Below, piece after piece: positions 34,444 through 46,385 of a stretch of 64,000 nt of DNA. Below the pieces are notes generated by a model, which ran no database searches, was not told where the DNA came from, and saw only the letters and a program-made list of their open reading frames with translations. The position numbers and the translations under genes are program-made. How positions within the stretch are numbered: position 1 is the stretch's first letter; every line of letters begins with the position of its first letter. This DNA comes from Beta vulgaris subsp. vulgaris (Eukaryota > Streptophyta > Magnoliopsida > Caryophyllales > Amaranthaceae), in assembly GCF_026745355.1 (NCBI RefSeq), contig NC_079205.1, forward strand, positions 57,351,058 to 57,415,057, written 5' to 3'.

Positions 34444-37400
34444 TCAGTGTTTTGCACGCTTCAAATAGACGACGACACCAACAGCTGTCAGTACCACTGC
34501 ACCTGCGAAAATCCCTGAATGAAACAATGTCCATCCTGATCTCTCAACAATATCAACAGCACTAGTCTCGGAACTTGTTTGCTCGGCAGCTTCAGGGAAC
34601 TCCAGGAACAACCTTATAACCTGTTCAAAAGAACATTAACATCATAGAGATTAAAAAACATATACCAGCTCCGCTACTATTTATGTGTTAAACCAAGATA
34701 AAATTGCGACTATATGTTGCTCTAAATCCAATAGAGATATTATAAAGAGATAGTTTATAGTTATGTTCTACCACAAGTTCTTTCATGCATGTAACCACAT
34801 GCACAAGTGCACAAGGTGAGTGCATGAAGCACAAGTGCACAAGGTGAGTGCATGAAGCACAAGTGCACAAGGTGAGTGCATGAAGCACAAGTGACTTCCG
34901 CAGTTCCACCGAACCCCCAGGACCATGACATAATTTGCCAGAATGAAGAGAATATTTTGGTTCAATGGTACCAAGCATCAATCCTCTTCTCCAAATTTCC
35001 ACTTCCCTTCTCCTCCTAATCCAATAGCCATAAGGACCAACAAATCCCCAGACTCTGGCACTTTCCAGCAGCCTCAACCAAATCACTTCCATTGATGAAT
35101 TCATGGCAGCCTCCAGCATCTCTCTCCTTTACTCTCCCCAGTACTGGGTTAATACCAGCATTAGAGGCCTGCATGTCTTCCACTGCAATGGTTAAATGTT
35201 AACATGGATGCTTATTATGACTTCTTCGCTGCAGCTTGAAACATCATCATTTTGGACGACCATTTGTACATTTAGGGTATCAAGTCCTCGGAGTCTACCA
35301 CGGCACCATGTCTGGATGGTCACGACTGCTACAGGTTCGTGGATTGCAGTGCCAAATCTAGCCAAGGTAGACAGACATCAGATGTCTTCGTACACTGTTT
35401 AGCCGAAGACATGGTGACAACTGAAGGCCATGGCGAAAAGGGCAATCTGATAGGTACAATGAGGATGATTGTAGTGCTTAACCTAATGGTAAAATGTCAC
35501 CTACAGACACTGGGATCATATTGGATCATATTTGATAGGTAAACATATCTTGAAAACTGGAGAAGTCAGTGTGTCAATATGCCAGATAAATTAACCTTTC
35601 TGACATAAACCAGTCGAGATCAATGCAGTAGTGTGGCAGTGGTACAGCAAGCCAACAGTAGGACTTATATATTTATAAATACTAGATGGAGATTTAGAAC
35701 TCAAAATGCAGTAACAAAAATGTACTAGTTTGCAAAAAGTTCGCCTGCAAAATGAGTAAACAGTAGTACCTTTTGGTCTACTGATCTAGCATGAAGAGCA
35801 GCACCAATGAGATCAGAATCACATGTGAGCAATATTTTATCACCTTCATCATCTTCGTACTATAATTAACGAAAATTAGTTCAAAAACAAAGCATATGAA
35901 GATGTAACAAAAGGCAATATGACAATGCAAACTTACTAATAATTGTGGACGGTTGGCGCTGTCACTAGACCCTATTCTTTGCATAACAGCAGATACAAGC
36001 TCATCCAAATTCTCAGTTGCTTGTAAAGGAAAAGGAAGAGATATATCAAATATATATCCACAAACATAAGGCCATGAAGTATTAGCAAAATGCATATTCT
36101 CAGACATCTTTTCCTAATAATAATACATGGTGTGACTAGAACATCTCCTTGTCACCAACAATCACTACATTTGCGGATGTCAGGTTTGCTAGACATGCAT
36201 ATTGTCAATCACCCAAAGGATAACTAACTTGAGCAAATAATTACCTTTTCAACAAGGTGAAATATCTTCAAATCATATTCCTCATTACCCACTGAACGCA
36301 AAGGTCTAGCGGCATGAGAGGCTAACAAGAAATAAAAGACTAGTAACCAACACATTACGTAACCAACCAAATCTAGTTGTGCAAAACTTCACCAAAGACG
36401 ATTCCCTCTGTTACTTTTTAGTTTACTCACTTTACTTTGGGGGATAACAAGGAGAACGTCAAAAGTATGAGAGAGAATTGAAAAGATTGAGAGAGAAGCT
36501 GAAAAGTGAGAGAAACTAAAAAGGTGGAATGATTTAAGCTGGGTTATTATATCAAAAAGTGGACCACATGGGTGGAAAAAGAGGATAAAATAGCTGGAGC
36601 ATGTTACCAAAAATAGAAAAAAGAACATTGTGTAGATTGAAAAGAAACGCACCAAAAAGGAAAGTGTCTAGATTAAAAAAAAAAACAGAGGAAATATATA
36701 ATAAAGGAATTACACACCAAGAGAAAAAAAAAACACGGTTTAGCAAAGAGAAGACAACAACTCAGCAAAGCCTGCCAAAAGGAATTTGTATGGGTTCGGC
36801 TCTTTATCTGAACATATTGGACCTGATCAACCCTGATCTCACCTTATATTACACCTGATTAGACTTGAATAGTCCTAAAAAAAATTATTTTAAGGTGTAG
36901 AGAACACACCCTAAGAGATCCCAAAAGGCAGTGAAGCCATATATCATAAGTAGTGTCCAAGAAAAATAAAACCAGGTGTAACGTGACACTTACCAAAATT
37001 AAATCGATGAACACGGCCTTTAGGGTCCTCAAATTTAAATGAAAATGAGCTTCCAAGACCAAGAGATGGATATTTTCCCAAGTCTGTTCCTTCAGAATTC
37101 ATTAGCGCAGCTGACATTTCACTGTGAGAAAAATTTAATAAATGACAAAACCATAAAGCTTCAAGCACAATCCAATTAAATCAATACCTATGGGTATCCG
37201 AATCATCTGGTGGCTCTAGTGCAAGTGCCGAGTCCCAAAATCTTTGCATCATTGTGTTTGCCATCTCATTCATAGTTCCAGAGCTACTCTCAACCTTAAA
37301 ACAGTAAGAAGGTAAGACAAAGTAACAGTTAAAACTTCAATAGTAATTACTGAATATTCAATATTTATACCAAAAGGATCTAATCCTGATGTTTAATAAA

Positions 37401-40400
37401 TCGATTGAAAATTTAATTCTTTTACAAGTAATAATTATTCAGATTAATTGGCAGCTACTGTAACTGCATCGGGATTTAGAGATTCTTGGACAGTTCTTGT
37501 CAAAGATCAACAATAAAAGTATACAAGCAAATGCATTGTTGACATTTAACTCATTTCCTGCAGCCTCTGCATTTGATTTATTCAAAAAATTATAATTGCT
37601 TTACTCTTTACTGGGAGGTTTGTGAAGGCTTCATGAAGGTCCAATACACAGAGATCAGTTCCTGACCAAAGTATCAAGTACAACCCGCTACACTTGTGCA
37701 AAGACCTTTCTAAGTCAGCAAACTGATCTTCCATAAACGGCTTAATAATTCGCAAAAGAGAAAAAAAAAGGCTCACAATTCAATCATCCTTTAAATTACA
37801 AATTTTCAAGACCTAGCCTTTGGAGGCCGGATAATAAAAAGGCAATGAGCAGGATGATTATACCTGCTACAGCCATTTATAACACTTCAAACTAATCTCA
37901 GGAATTTAATCAAAATGATGCCTTCTCATGACAATTGATAACAAGAACGATATCCAATAAGCGAATAGAACATAGAATGGAAAAGAATCTTATGGCCATT
38001 ATATCCATTTTCAATTTTTTAAAGCAGAAAATATCTAATACAATGATAACCAGAAAGTAATTATTAAATCATTGAAAAGCATACAAAATAATTGATTAAT
38101 TGGTCCACAAACTGAAAGAACACGGAATAATAACAAAACAGAAAAGCAGAAAATGATTACCATGGATATAGCAGCATGAGTCAGCATTAAAACATCAACA
38201 CAAGCAGCAATAGATCCATCTGCAACACAGAAACAATCAGAGGAACATTCCATAAACTCTGTTCACCTGCTTGTGAAGGCAAATGCTTAGATTCTTACCT
38301 TTCTCCATAACAGGAAGATGAAGGAATTTTCCATCGTGCATTATGTGCAGCGCTTCAAGGATTGTTGAATCCACATTCACACATTCAGGATTGGGTGTCA
38401 TCACCTTGGAGGAGCACATGCAAAATTAGACCGAAACCAGAGAAGAGAACAGAGGAAAGTGTCTCCTAATCCACAGAATTGAAACAACTATTCTTCATAA
38501 ACATTGAGTTGATGAGTTTCCAAACCTTTTCCACTAAAGTTAGCTCAGGTGATAGGTTCTGTGCTACAACTCGCATGAGTAAATCCTTTGACCTGAAGAA
38601 CAGACAAGATGCACCTTGAACTTAAATACAAGTACACCCAAGAAACGACAACATAAAAAATAAAATTAAAATCAAAGAATCGTACGTCAGGATCCCAAGA
38701 ACTTTGGTCACACTTGTTATGACTACTGAATTCACACGAAAGTCCCGCATCTTCTTTGCAGCAACATAAACGGGGTCTGATGGTGAGACTGTTGCTACCC
38801 TGAAAGACCCATAACCATATATCTTAATAACAAAAATTCTCAGCAAGCAATGCCCACAACAGGAAACGGATCATATCCATGTTGAAGTAATGCACGCGAT
38901 TCAAAAAAAAAAAAGAAATTATAATGCATACTTCATGTTTTCAGTAATGATAGTTGACAAAGAAGGCTTAAACATCCGTTCTCTTAATGTCTCAATAAAC
39001 GCCGCAGGAGCTGGAAAAGAAATAAAGAGAAGAAAGTTACATAGTTTTCCATCCAATACGACAATATCCTGATACAAAGTTGTAAAATAAAAATTATAAA
39101 AAAACCAGCCAATGACATCCAACATACAGATAAAGTATGAAGATAAAATGTAAAGATCTACAAATCTTTAAAGAGATGAATCAAGTATGACGATTCTCAG
39201 TCGCTAGCGGAGGAAGCAACAGAACACATTTTTAAAAAGTCTTTGCCTTGGCATGATTTACAGATATAATAAGCATTGCAAGCCGCCAAAAGCAAAAGAA
39301 AGATATAAAAGGCGGCATACGTCAATAATAACCCCAATCAAGTTCGTTATTCCAGAGAGAACTCCACTATCTACCGGCTCTGAGAACAAGAATGTACTAG
39401 AATGAGCTGTACAAACTACAAGGAGGAAGGAGCACTTTGATGCATGCTAGGGAGAACAATTCATATTTTGAATGTGATACTAAATGGTTAGCCTTGTAAT
39501 TTCCCAAGTTCTACTGCACCAAGTAATACTGATATTTTACAGACTAAAGCTAAGCATGCCTAAGAAAGGACAAACCAACAAGCCCTATCTCAACCATAAA
39601 AGACAGACAGAGTGCGTGAATAACTAACCACTAAAATTATTTCCCATCTGACGCTCGACTCCCTCAACTGCAGCAGCAATAGCACTACCCTGCTCGGCAG
39701 CTTTCTCCATTCTTGAAATGGCATCATACAAACACTTCGTGATATCCAACAAAGCAATCACTTCACCATTTTCTACAACAGGAAGATGCCTGAATTTTCC
39801 TATAAAACAATATAGAAGGTATCAGAAAGTTTTGAACAGCATTTGAACAAAACACATAACCTGCATTGAAAACTATATTTGGACAATTTGGCTCCAGGCC
39901 TCCACTATATCAGAAGAGAAATCCGTTCTTCCAGAAATATTACTTCGTCCATTTTATTTTAGTTGTACCATATTGACTTTTGACACCATTCACATATTTC
40001 ACTTTGACCTTGTTTAACTATTTATACATATAAAAATAGTCATGGGAGATCTTGTTAGATTTGTCTCGTCATATAGTTTCATAATGTCAACTTTTTATAA
40101 TTTTTTACTTTACATAATTAGATTTATCTCGTCATATAGTTTCATAATGTCAACTTTTTATAATTTTTTACTTTACATAATTAGACATATTAATGTTCAA
40201 AATGGCGTTTGGCAAACGTGCCTCAGCCTTTGCATACAACTAAAAGAAAACGGAGAAAATAATTAATAAAAAGAAAAAAATTTGGCGCTAATCCAACAGC
40301 TTTGTTGATATATACTTCTATTAGAGAGATGATTTAAGGTATATGAAGTTAGGAACACAAGACGTCTTACATGAAAATGACTTGCTCCAAATTTTATAGA

Positions 40401-41787
40401 AGTAGATAAGTTCAATTTCAACAATGGTGTAAATCCTTTTCATGAAACATTTCACAAGATATAGAAAGACTACAAACAACATGAGCCTTCCTAAATCCTA
40501 ATCTTCCACCTTTTCTGGTAGCGTGCAGCCATGCACTAAAAAGTTCCCATTGAGTAATCAGCCTATGGCTGAAAACAAGATATGTTAAGTTCCTAATCTG
40601 CGTCATAGCTTACTACTCTAAGCATCAAAATTCACACGCCAAACTTTTCTATAATTTTATAAGATGCAGAAAGGCCTGTACAAGAATAGGGAAGGTGAAA
40701 CCAAACCTATTTTGAGAACAAATCAGGGCCCTTATGCACTCAACATACACTCCAAACGTCATTAGAATTATATGATGCATAATGCATTTGAACAAAGATA
40801 ACAAGTATAAGAAACAGTGTACTCCCTCCAAGTTGAAGTAATTATCCTTTTCCGATTTAGCGTGTTTCAATTCGACTGTCCAAATAAATGAATCATTCAC
40901 AATCCTTCTACACATGTAATGCACTAGTCCACTAAAACCAATACTAACTAGTTCTTTCCACTCTCGTTAACATGTGTAAAACTCAACCAAAACAAACACA
41001 CTAAAACTAAAATTCATACCTTGAACCATCTTCTGAAGGGCCTCAATAGCTAATGTATCCGCAGTCACAAATATCGGATTCCTCGTCATGATTTTCGACA
41101 CAAGAGTCTGTTCCGGCCTCAACTCCTCCGCTATAACCCTAGTAGCAATATCCTATCCAACATACAAAACCAATCAATCAATCACAAAAACTAACCCCAT
41201 AAACCATACAATACCAATATACCATCATCAATAAACCAAAACAAAACAACATTAAACCTTATCAGTAACAATCCCAGACAACAATGCATTAGAATCAGTC
41301 AACAAAACAGCATCAACACGACGAGCCGCCATCCTTCGACACGCATCCGACACCGAAGTTCCCTCCGGAATCGTTAATGCCTTCGACAACCTCAACTTCT
41401 TCACCGTTCTCTCTCCTCCCACCACAGATGACCTACACATTTTTTTCATTACCATTTTCAATTCTTGTCAAATTCACCAATTCAAACAAAAACCCACATC
41501 ATAATCATATATATCCATTTCAAATTCACCAAATTAACAAAAACCCATATCATAATCAAATATACCCATTTCATTTCCAACAATAATTTCAAGAAAAAAC
41601 ATCATTTCAAAACAAAAATTCAAACAAAATCAAAGTAAAAGAAATATTACGGAGGTGAAGTAGGCTTTGAAGAAGTATTTGTGCCACCATTTTCAACAGG
41701 TTGCGTTGATTTTTTAACCGTTTGTGGTCTTTTCTGATTCAAACTATTTCTTCTAAGAGGTGGCGGTGGTACAACTTGAGAACTCAT
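34444..41787 (-). CDS. CBS domain-containing protein, CBSCBSPB family
   Basis: CDS complement(34444..34620, 35770..35859, 35937..36019, 36994..37121, 37188..37294, 38161..38219, 38299..38404, 38526..38592, 38686..38799, 38932..39010, 39629..39799, 41020..41152, 41258..41432, 41651..41787), 541 residues, all junctions GT-AG and in frame. After a Pro/Ser-rich N terminus come two CBS pairs (about 56-190 and 230-380; motifs GTSVSDACRRMAARRVDAVL, LPVVENGEVIALLDITKC, LHIMHDGKFLHLPVME), then a PB1 domain (about 415-500; FSFKFEDPKGRVHRFNF, YEDDEGDKILLTCDSDLIGA). The C terminus is a single hydrophobic helix (about 516-535, IFAGAVVLTAVGVVVYLKR), suggesting a tail anchor. Length and order match Arabidopsis CBSCBSPB1-5. 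CBS pairs bind adenine nucleotides and PB1 mediates pairing with other PB1 proteins (family knowledge); the plant function is unclear. Confidence 0.92.
34801..34893. repeat. 28-bp tandem repeat in the last intron of the CBSCBSPB gene
   Basis: Unit CACAAGTGCACAAGGTGAGT plus GCATGAAG, about 3.3 nearly perfect copies. On the minus strand it gives an artefactual repetitive ORF. Confidence 0.92.
34894..35769. other. Remainder of the last intron, unclassified
   Basis: The rest of intron 13 of the CBSCBSPB gene, unusually rich in mixed-base sequence. The segment 35180-35480 looks less AT-rich than neighbouring introns and may be an old insertion, but I recognise no domain or terminal repeat. Confidence 0.3.
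40058..40183 (+). repeat. 63-bp tandem duplication in intron 3 of the CBSCBSPB gene
   Basis: GATTTRTCTCGTCATATAGT begins at 40058 and at 40121, with near-perfect identity over 63 bp. It lies inside an eroded MITE-like stretch that starts TTACTTCGTCCATTTTATTT at 39943. Confidence 0.92.
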
Positions 41788-42656
41788 CTTTTTTTTATCA
41801 AATCAAATCAATTTGGGGGAAACCTTTTTTCTAGGGTTCCAAGATCAAATTTTTCGGACAAAAAAGTTCATGATATTCGGTTGAAATTATTGGGTTTTTA
41901 AAATTGAAAAAAAGGGTATGCGAATCGTTATTGAAATTTGAAAATTCAAGAGGAGAGAGAGAGAAAATTAGGGTTCTTTCTTTTAATTTTTTTTTGGGTT
42001 TTCTTGAAATTTTCTCTCTCTCCTTCGTTGTAAGTGGGTCCCTCTCTGAGTATTGTATTTCTGTCTCTGGTGGAAGAAATTTAAGAAAGATTTTCTCTCT
42101 CCTATTTTGCGCCAAGTAATTGGGGGGAAAAAATTATTAAAATGGAGAAAATATTTTTTATAAAATAAAGGGAAATCAGAAAAAAAAAAAAAAAAAAAAA
42201 CTTTTTTTTTGGGTTTTGAAATTTTGTCTGTATTTTGCTTTTTTTTGTGTCATGTGTTAGGTAAACGTGGAGTTTAAGCTACCTTTGATTATGGGCTAAA
42301 TTTGGGCCTGCAATGTGGGGGCCTTTGAGTCAGATTTTGTAATGTATGGGCCCATAATGAGCCTGCTTTGTGTTTGGGTTGAGTCATTGAGGGATGACTT
42401 TTATGAGTGTAGTTGAAGTAGTGTCCATAATGTCATGATTGTAGAGTTGTTTCATTCCTAATTAATGGATCTGCTTCTTGTGCAATTTTTGGGTTAGACA
42501 TGTGTGTAGTAATAGATGTATAATGTCATAAATTCATGATTGTGATTGTGGATGTTTAAGTTTTAGAACAAGAGGGGTCATGGATCTGCAAAAATTATCA
42601 TTGTGCTTGCTTGAAAAGATTATGATAGATCGTGAATGCAGCTTTTGCGTTAGAAA
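41788..42656. promoter_or_regulatory. 5' UTR/promoter of the CBSCBSPB gene and spacer
   Basis: Read on the minus strand, 41940-42110 is strongly CT-rich (CTCTCTCTCCTC), as in plant 5' UTR/core promoter zones. A (A)20 tract lies at about 42181-42200. From about 42240 the sequence is ordinary spacer with no ORF. Confidence 0.4.
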
Positions 42657-42803
42657 CTAGTTATTAGGCTCGGGCTATTCCCCGGGTAAGAAAAAATTTC
42701 ATTTATTAATATAATACTTTATGATAATAGTACTAAATACAACTTAGCCTAGTGGTTAAGATTTTGGTATATGTACTTGAGCCTTTTAATATAATTGTAT
42801 AGA
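42657..42803 (-). mobile_element. Complete minimal Helitron, 147 bp
   Basis: On the minus strand the element starts TCTATACAATTATATTAAAA at 42803 after an A, and ends with a hairpin (CCCGGGGAATAGCCCGAG), CCTAATAA and CTAG at 42660-42657 before a T. Both ends fulfil Helitron rules (5' TC, 3' hairpin + CTAG, insertion between A and T, no target duplication). It has no coding capacity. Confidence 0.82.
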
Positions 42804-43442
42804 TTAGTTATTGGTCTTGGCGTGTCCCCAGTCCTTGTAAGTTGTACGTATTATTATTACGTCAAAGTTCAATACGAATAGATGTCAATTGAAAGGAATA
42901 GAAAAGCATTTATGTAATAATTGTACAGTAACAACATCACAATAATAGTTAGCTCAAGGTGTAAGGGTCTAAGTAGTTTACCTCATTTGTATGTGGTGTA
43001 CAATAAATTCTATTAACCTATTCGTTAAGTAATGGATAATTAATTCATGGTGAATAAGTATTCCTACTTTATCCATGTGATTTCATCCTCAATCCTTATC
43101 GGTAACATGTACTTCCTTCGTTCTTTTATTACAAGAATTAGTGCGAATACGATATTTAAGGAAGTGAAAAATATAGGTAGTTTAGCATAAAAGTAGCTCT
43201 TTAATTAACTAGAGTAGAAGAGATACATAAATCCTTAATTAAGTAAACGCAACTTTATCAAGCAAAATGACTAATTAATGATGTTTTCAATAAGATAAAG
43301 TAAGGACACTATTATCAACAAAGTTGCTTTTTTTTTTTATCAGAACTGACATTGTTGCAATAAATTTGAAACTACTCAAAATATCACTTGTTATAGAAAA
43401 ACAATAGAAGAAGTATGTATAACTTATGTAGATTACATAATA
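42804..43442. other. AT-rich spacer, nothing recognised
   Basis: No supported ORF, tandem array or element ends in this stretch. Confidence 0.45.
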
Positions 43443-43678
43443 CTCCCTCCGTTTCATAATATAAGACACGCACGATGTTCGAGGTCGAACTTTGACCGTT
43501 AATTACTCTCAATTTATGTTGATAGAAAATTTTAAAAAATAATATTATTATAGTATTTTTCAAGACGAATCCAACGCTATAATTTTTTTAATTTTTATTT
43601 ATCGTATTTGAGAGATATTTGTGGTTGAAAGCAAATTTTCATAAAGCGTCAATGTCTTATATTTTGAAACGGAGGGAG
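43443..43678. mobile_element. Stowaway-type MITE (family S3)
   Basis: A 236-bp element between TA dinucleotides (43441-43442, 43679-43680), with TIRs CTCCCTCCGTTTCATAATAT and the inverse of TATATTTTGAAACGGAGGGAG. Confidence 0.9.
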
Positions 43679-43857
43679 TATTCTGTAAGTGCTATTGTGA
43701 GGATGATATGGAACATTTCAATTGCAAGAAGTTAAATGTGAGCCTTGTCATCGGTCAGTAATTTTATTGGTGGTTAGTTGGTTTATTTTACTTGTTTCAT
43801 TAATTGATATTATTAGCTATTAGTATGGCTATTTAACTTATTTCATTCAATTTACAG

Positions 43858-44910
43858 TAGGGTCGGCAAAAGCTGATGTAACTTGGTAACCCAATTTGAA
43901 ATTGATCTGAAAATTCCAGATTTGAGTTGAGATTTTCGACCTAAAAAATTGGTCGATCCAACTCGGCCTAAAAATATAATAAGTTATGGGCAGGTTGACT
44001 TCTTGAAACTGAAAATAACTCGGATAATATGATTTAGAAGTCGGATTATTTTCAGGTCGAGTCAACCTAAAATTAACCCAATTTCATAACTTATACAATA
44101 TATCTTTTGTTATTCTTATTTGTATTGGGCCAAGTCCATTTCTTGGATCATTTAAATTTCATTTCAGGTCATGAACCCACTTTCATAACTTAAAATGTAT
44201 AATTAAATTTTTGCTTACTTTGTACTTTCAAAATATCAATAAGCAACATCTCTATTTCCCATTCAAATAGAATGGAAGTTTATAAAGACATTATCAAATT
44301 TGAACCGACGACTTACGCCTTACCACGACGTTACTCTACCAGTGAGTTAAAAGGGTCATTTTAGCCAATTCTTAGCTGATTCACTATGTACATATATTAC
44401 ATACACTAAGTTACTGTATATTATACACAAGTAGACGAATAACAGCTAGTGACTTATTTCAAAATGGGGTAATGGAGTTTGTTTCATTTAAATCTCATTT
44501 TTTTTCTTTCTAGTAGACAACTGAAAGGATTCTTTAATTTCATATTATCTCGAGTTCTATAATTAATATTAGATTTATTTTATTTTATAATTTGATATTC
44601 TATAATTCAATTTATAGCAAATGATTACAATGAATAATTCGGAAATTAAACTGAAATTGACAAAAAAAATCTATGGAATCATGTAAGACGAAAATATTTT
44701 TTCGACCTCATAATTTTATTCAATTATATTGACAATTTTATTCATTTCAGGCCATATTGGGTTGGTTCTAGGTCAACCCAAAGTCCGCAAGGACGAGTTC
44801 AGGTTATCTTTCTCGATCTCAAATTAGAATCAAATTGCGTTTGGATTAATACCTGAAAAATAAATCAGGTCAACCTAAAATTGACCCAACCGACCTGATT
44901 GTCAGCCTTA
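43858..44910. mobile_element. Non-autonomous hAT element, 1053 bp, carrying plastid-like DNA
   Basis: Ends TAGGGTCGGCAAAAGCTG and the inverse of GATTGTCAGCCTTA, with an 8-bp duplication that has drifted (ATTTACAG at 43850-43857, ATTCATAG at 44911-44918). The subterminal zones repeat AACCCAA/GGTCGA/CAACCT words in both orientations. No transposase is encoded. The middle includes a degenerate plastid tRNA-Thr region. Confidence 0.75.
44286..44357 (-). pseudogene. Plastid-derived tRNA-Thr(GGU) remnant (NUPT)
   Basis: The minus strand reads CCCTTTTAACTCACTGGTAG, AGTAACGTCGTGGTAAGGCG, TAAGTCGTCGGTTCAAATTT, very close to the plastid trnT-GGU as I know it: D-arm AACTCAGTGGTAGAGTAA, the anticodon GGT within a TGGTAA loop, and the T-loop GGTTCAAAT. 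The acceptor end (GATAATGTCT) no longer pairs well with the 5' strand, so it is a pseudogene. The AT-rich flank on the 3' side (…GAATGGGAAATAGAG…) may also be plastid spacer. Confidence 0.68.
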
Positions 44911-44918
44911 ATTCATAG

Positions 44919-45782
44919 TGGTCTTGATCATAAATCAGATTGGACATTGCTTATAAAAACTATAGATTATTTATTCTCTTGCTTATTTGGACCTCAAATA
45001 AGTGTATAGCAAATTTCTTTGTTAAGAGTTTAAAACTACAAAAGTCGGTTGCATAAATGATTTGTACAAAATAATAAGCAGTTAGATGAGAATTATGTAA
45101 GCAACCAATTTCTTCAATTTGCCTACAAATGTTGGCCAATATCAATATGGATCAATTTTTCATGAATATCTAAGTCGGTCGGAAGCTAATTATATCTATA
45201 TTGGATAGAACATCCTAATGAAAGATCATAAGCTATACTCAAAGAACTTTACAAACACCATTAAGTATAGATTTTGTTTTTATCTGTACACAACTTTAGA
45301 TGTTGGTCCATAACAACATAAACATAGATAAAAATTGAACCCGATGTGACACCAGTAGATATCTTATTTCTGATCCTATACTTTGGAAAACAAATTGTAT
45401 AAGCAATTGGGAGAATCTGTTATCATCATGTTCTAGTGACCACTTTGAATTTTGATACAAAATTGTATTGCTATTTTTCAAGATAAGTAAGATAAAGGTC
45501 ATATTAAATTCAAACCTGTTTACGATTTACCTAGTCGGGATTACAAGGTAAGACATTTGAGAATTAGGAAGAGGATAAAGGAATTCTCTATTCAAGAAGA
45601 GAAGTGGACACTTTAGGATAAATTAGCATTATTATGAAATGAACAATGATATTCTTTACAAGTTTACACACAAATTCATTCATATTACCACCATTTATAA
45701 CCAACTACCAAACGAACGTAATAGTTTTTAAATCCCTTAATTTTAATATTGAAACTTTAGAAGGTTTTTTGTTTTTCATTAC
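44919..45782. other. AT-rich spacer, nothing recognised
   Basis: Non-coding; the short minus-strand frames (44960-45145, 45296-45502) show no recognisable features. Confidence 0.45.
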
Positions 45783-45795
45783 TTAAGACCAAGCT

Positions 45796-45952
45796 AAGGA
45801 TAGGATTTAGCTCAAGTCTCCTGAGGTCAGGGGTTCGATCCTTGGCATGTTACGCATGTCTTACCAACCAATGTATTGATGTTTCCGACATGCTAGTAGT
45901 CTCGTAGGGATTATCCCTTGAGCTGACTTAATTTCCTAATTAAAAAAATTAA
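45796..45952 (+). mobile_element. SINE, second family, with 13-bp target-site duplication
   Basis: Flanked by TTAAGACCAAGCT at 45783-45795 and 45953-45965. An A-box-like TTTAGCTCAAG is followed by the B box GGTTCGATCC (about 45832). The 3' part (ATGTCTTACCAACCAATGT…GAGCTGACTTAATTTCC) ends in a short A-rich tail. The core resembles the sequence at 58010-58100. Confidence 0.8.
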
Positions 45953-45965
45953 TTAAGACCAAGCT

Positions 45966-46385
45966 TACTTTGATATTCAATATCGCGAATATAATGGAGT
46001 AAAAAAGTACTACACGGACTCTAGTACTCTACTATGTAGCCTTCAATAATTTGCTTGATTTAAGGACCACTTGGACCATCATGACTCTTTGAGACTTTAA
46101 CACACAAAATAGCACTGGTATACTCCGTCTGAATGGGTCTATATATAGTTTGACTTCTTTTGTTTAGATTTTATAGGAACATTTATTTTGATTGCCAACT
46201 CGATCTGAATTCAATCCGAAATTAACGGGTTTGTATCAAGATTTTTAACTTATTATGATAAGTGGGTTGATCTGACACGATTCGTACGTCGATTAAATGA
46301 GTTGATTTAGGGATTAACATTTTAACCTGAATCTGATACGATAACCTATTTAATTACGTACTATTCTACCATAATTTTATTAGTT
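45966..46385. other. Spacer with degenerate transposon-like words
   Basis: Contains a lone Stowaway-like terminus (TACTCCGTCTGAATGGGTC near 46118) and hAT-like CGGGTTTG/GTGGGTTGATC words at 46190-46350, without a matching second end. Confidence 0.35.

Noticed and set aside
34783..34974. Cys-rich repetitive peptide on the minus strand
   Set aside because: It is produced by the 28-bp minisatellite in an intron.
35190..35560. Possible separate gene inside the last intron of the CBSCBSPB gene
   Set aside because: Short overlapping frames with no recognisable motif and no consistent splice structure.
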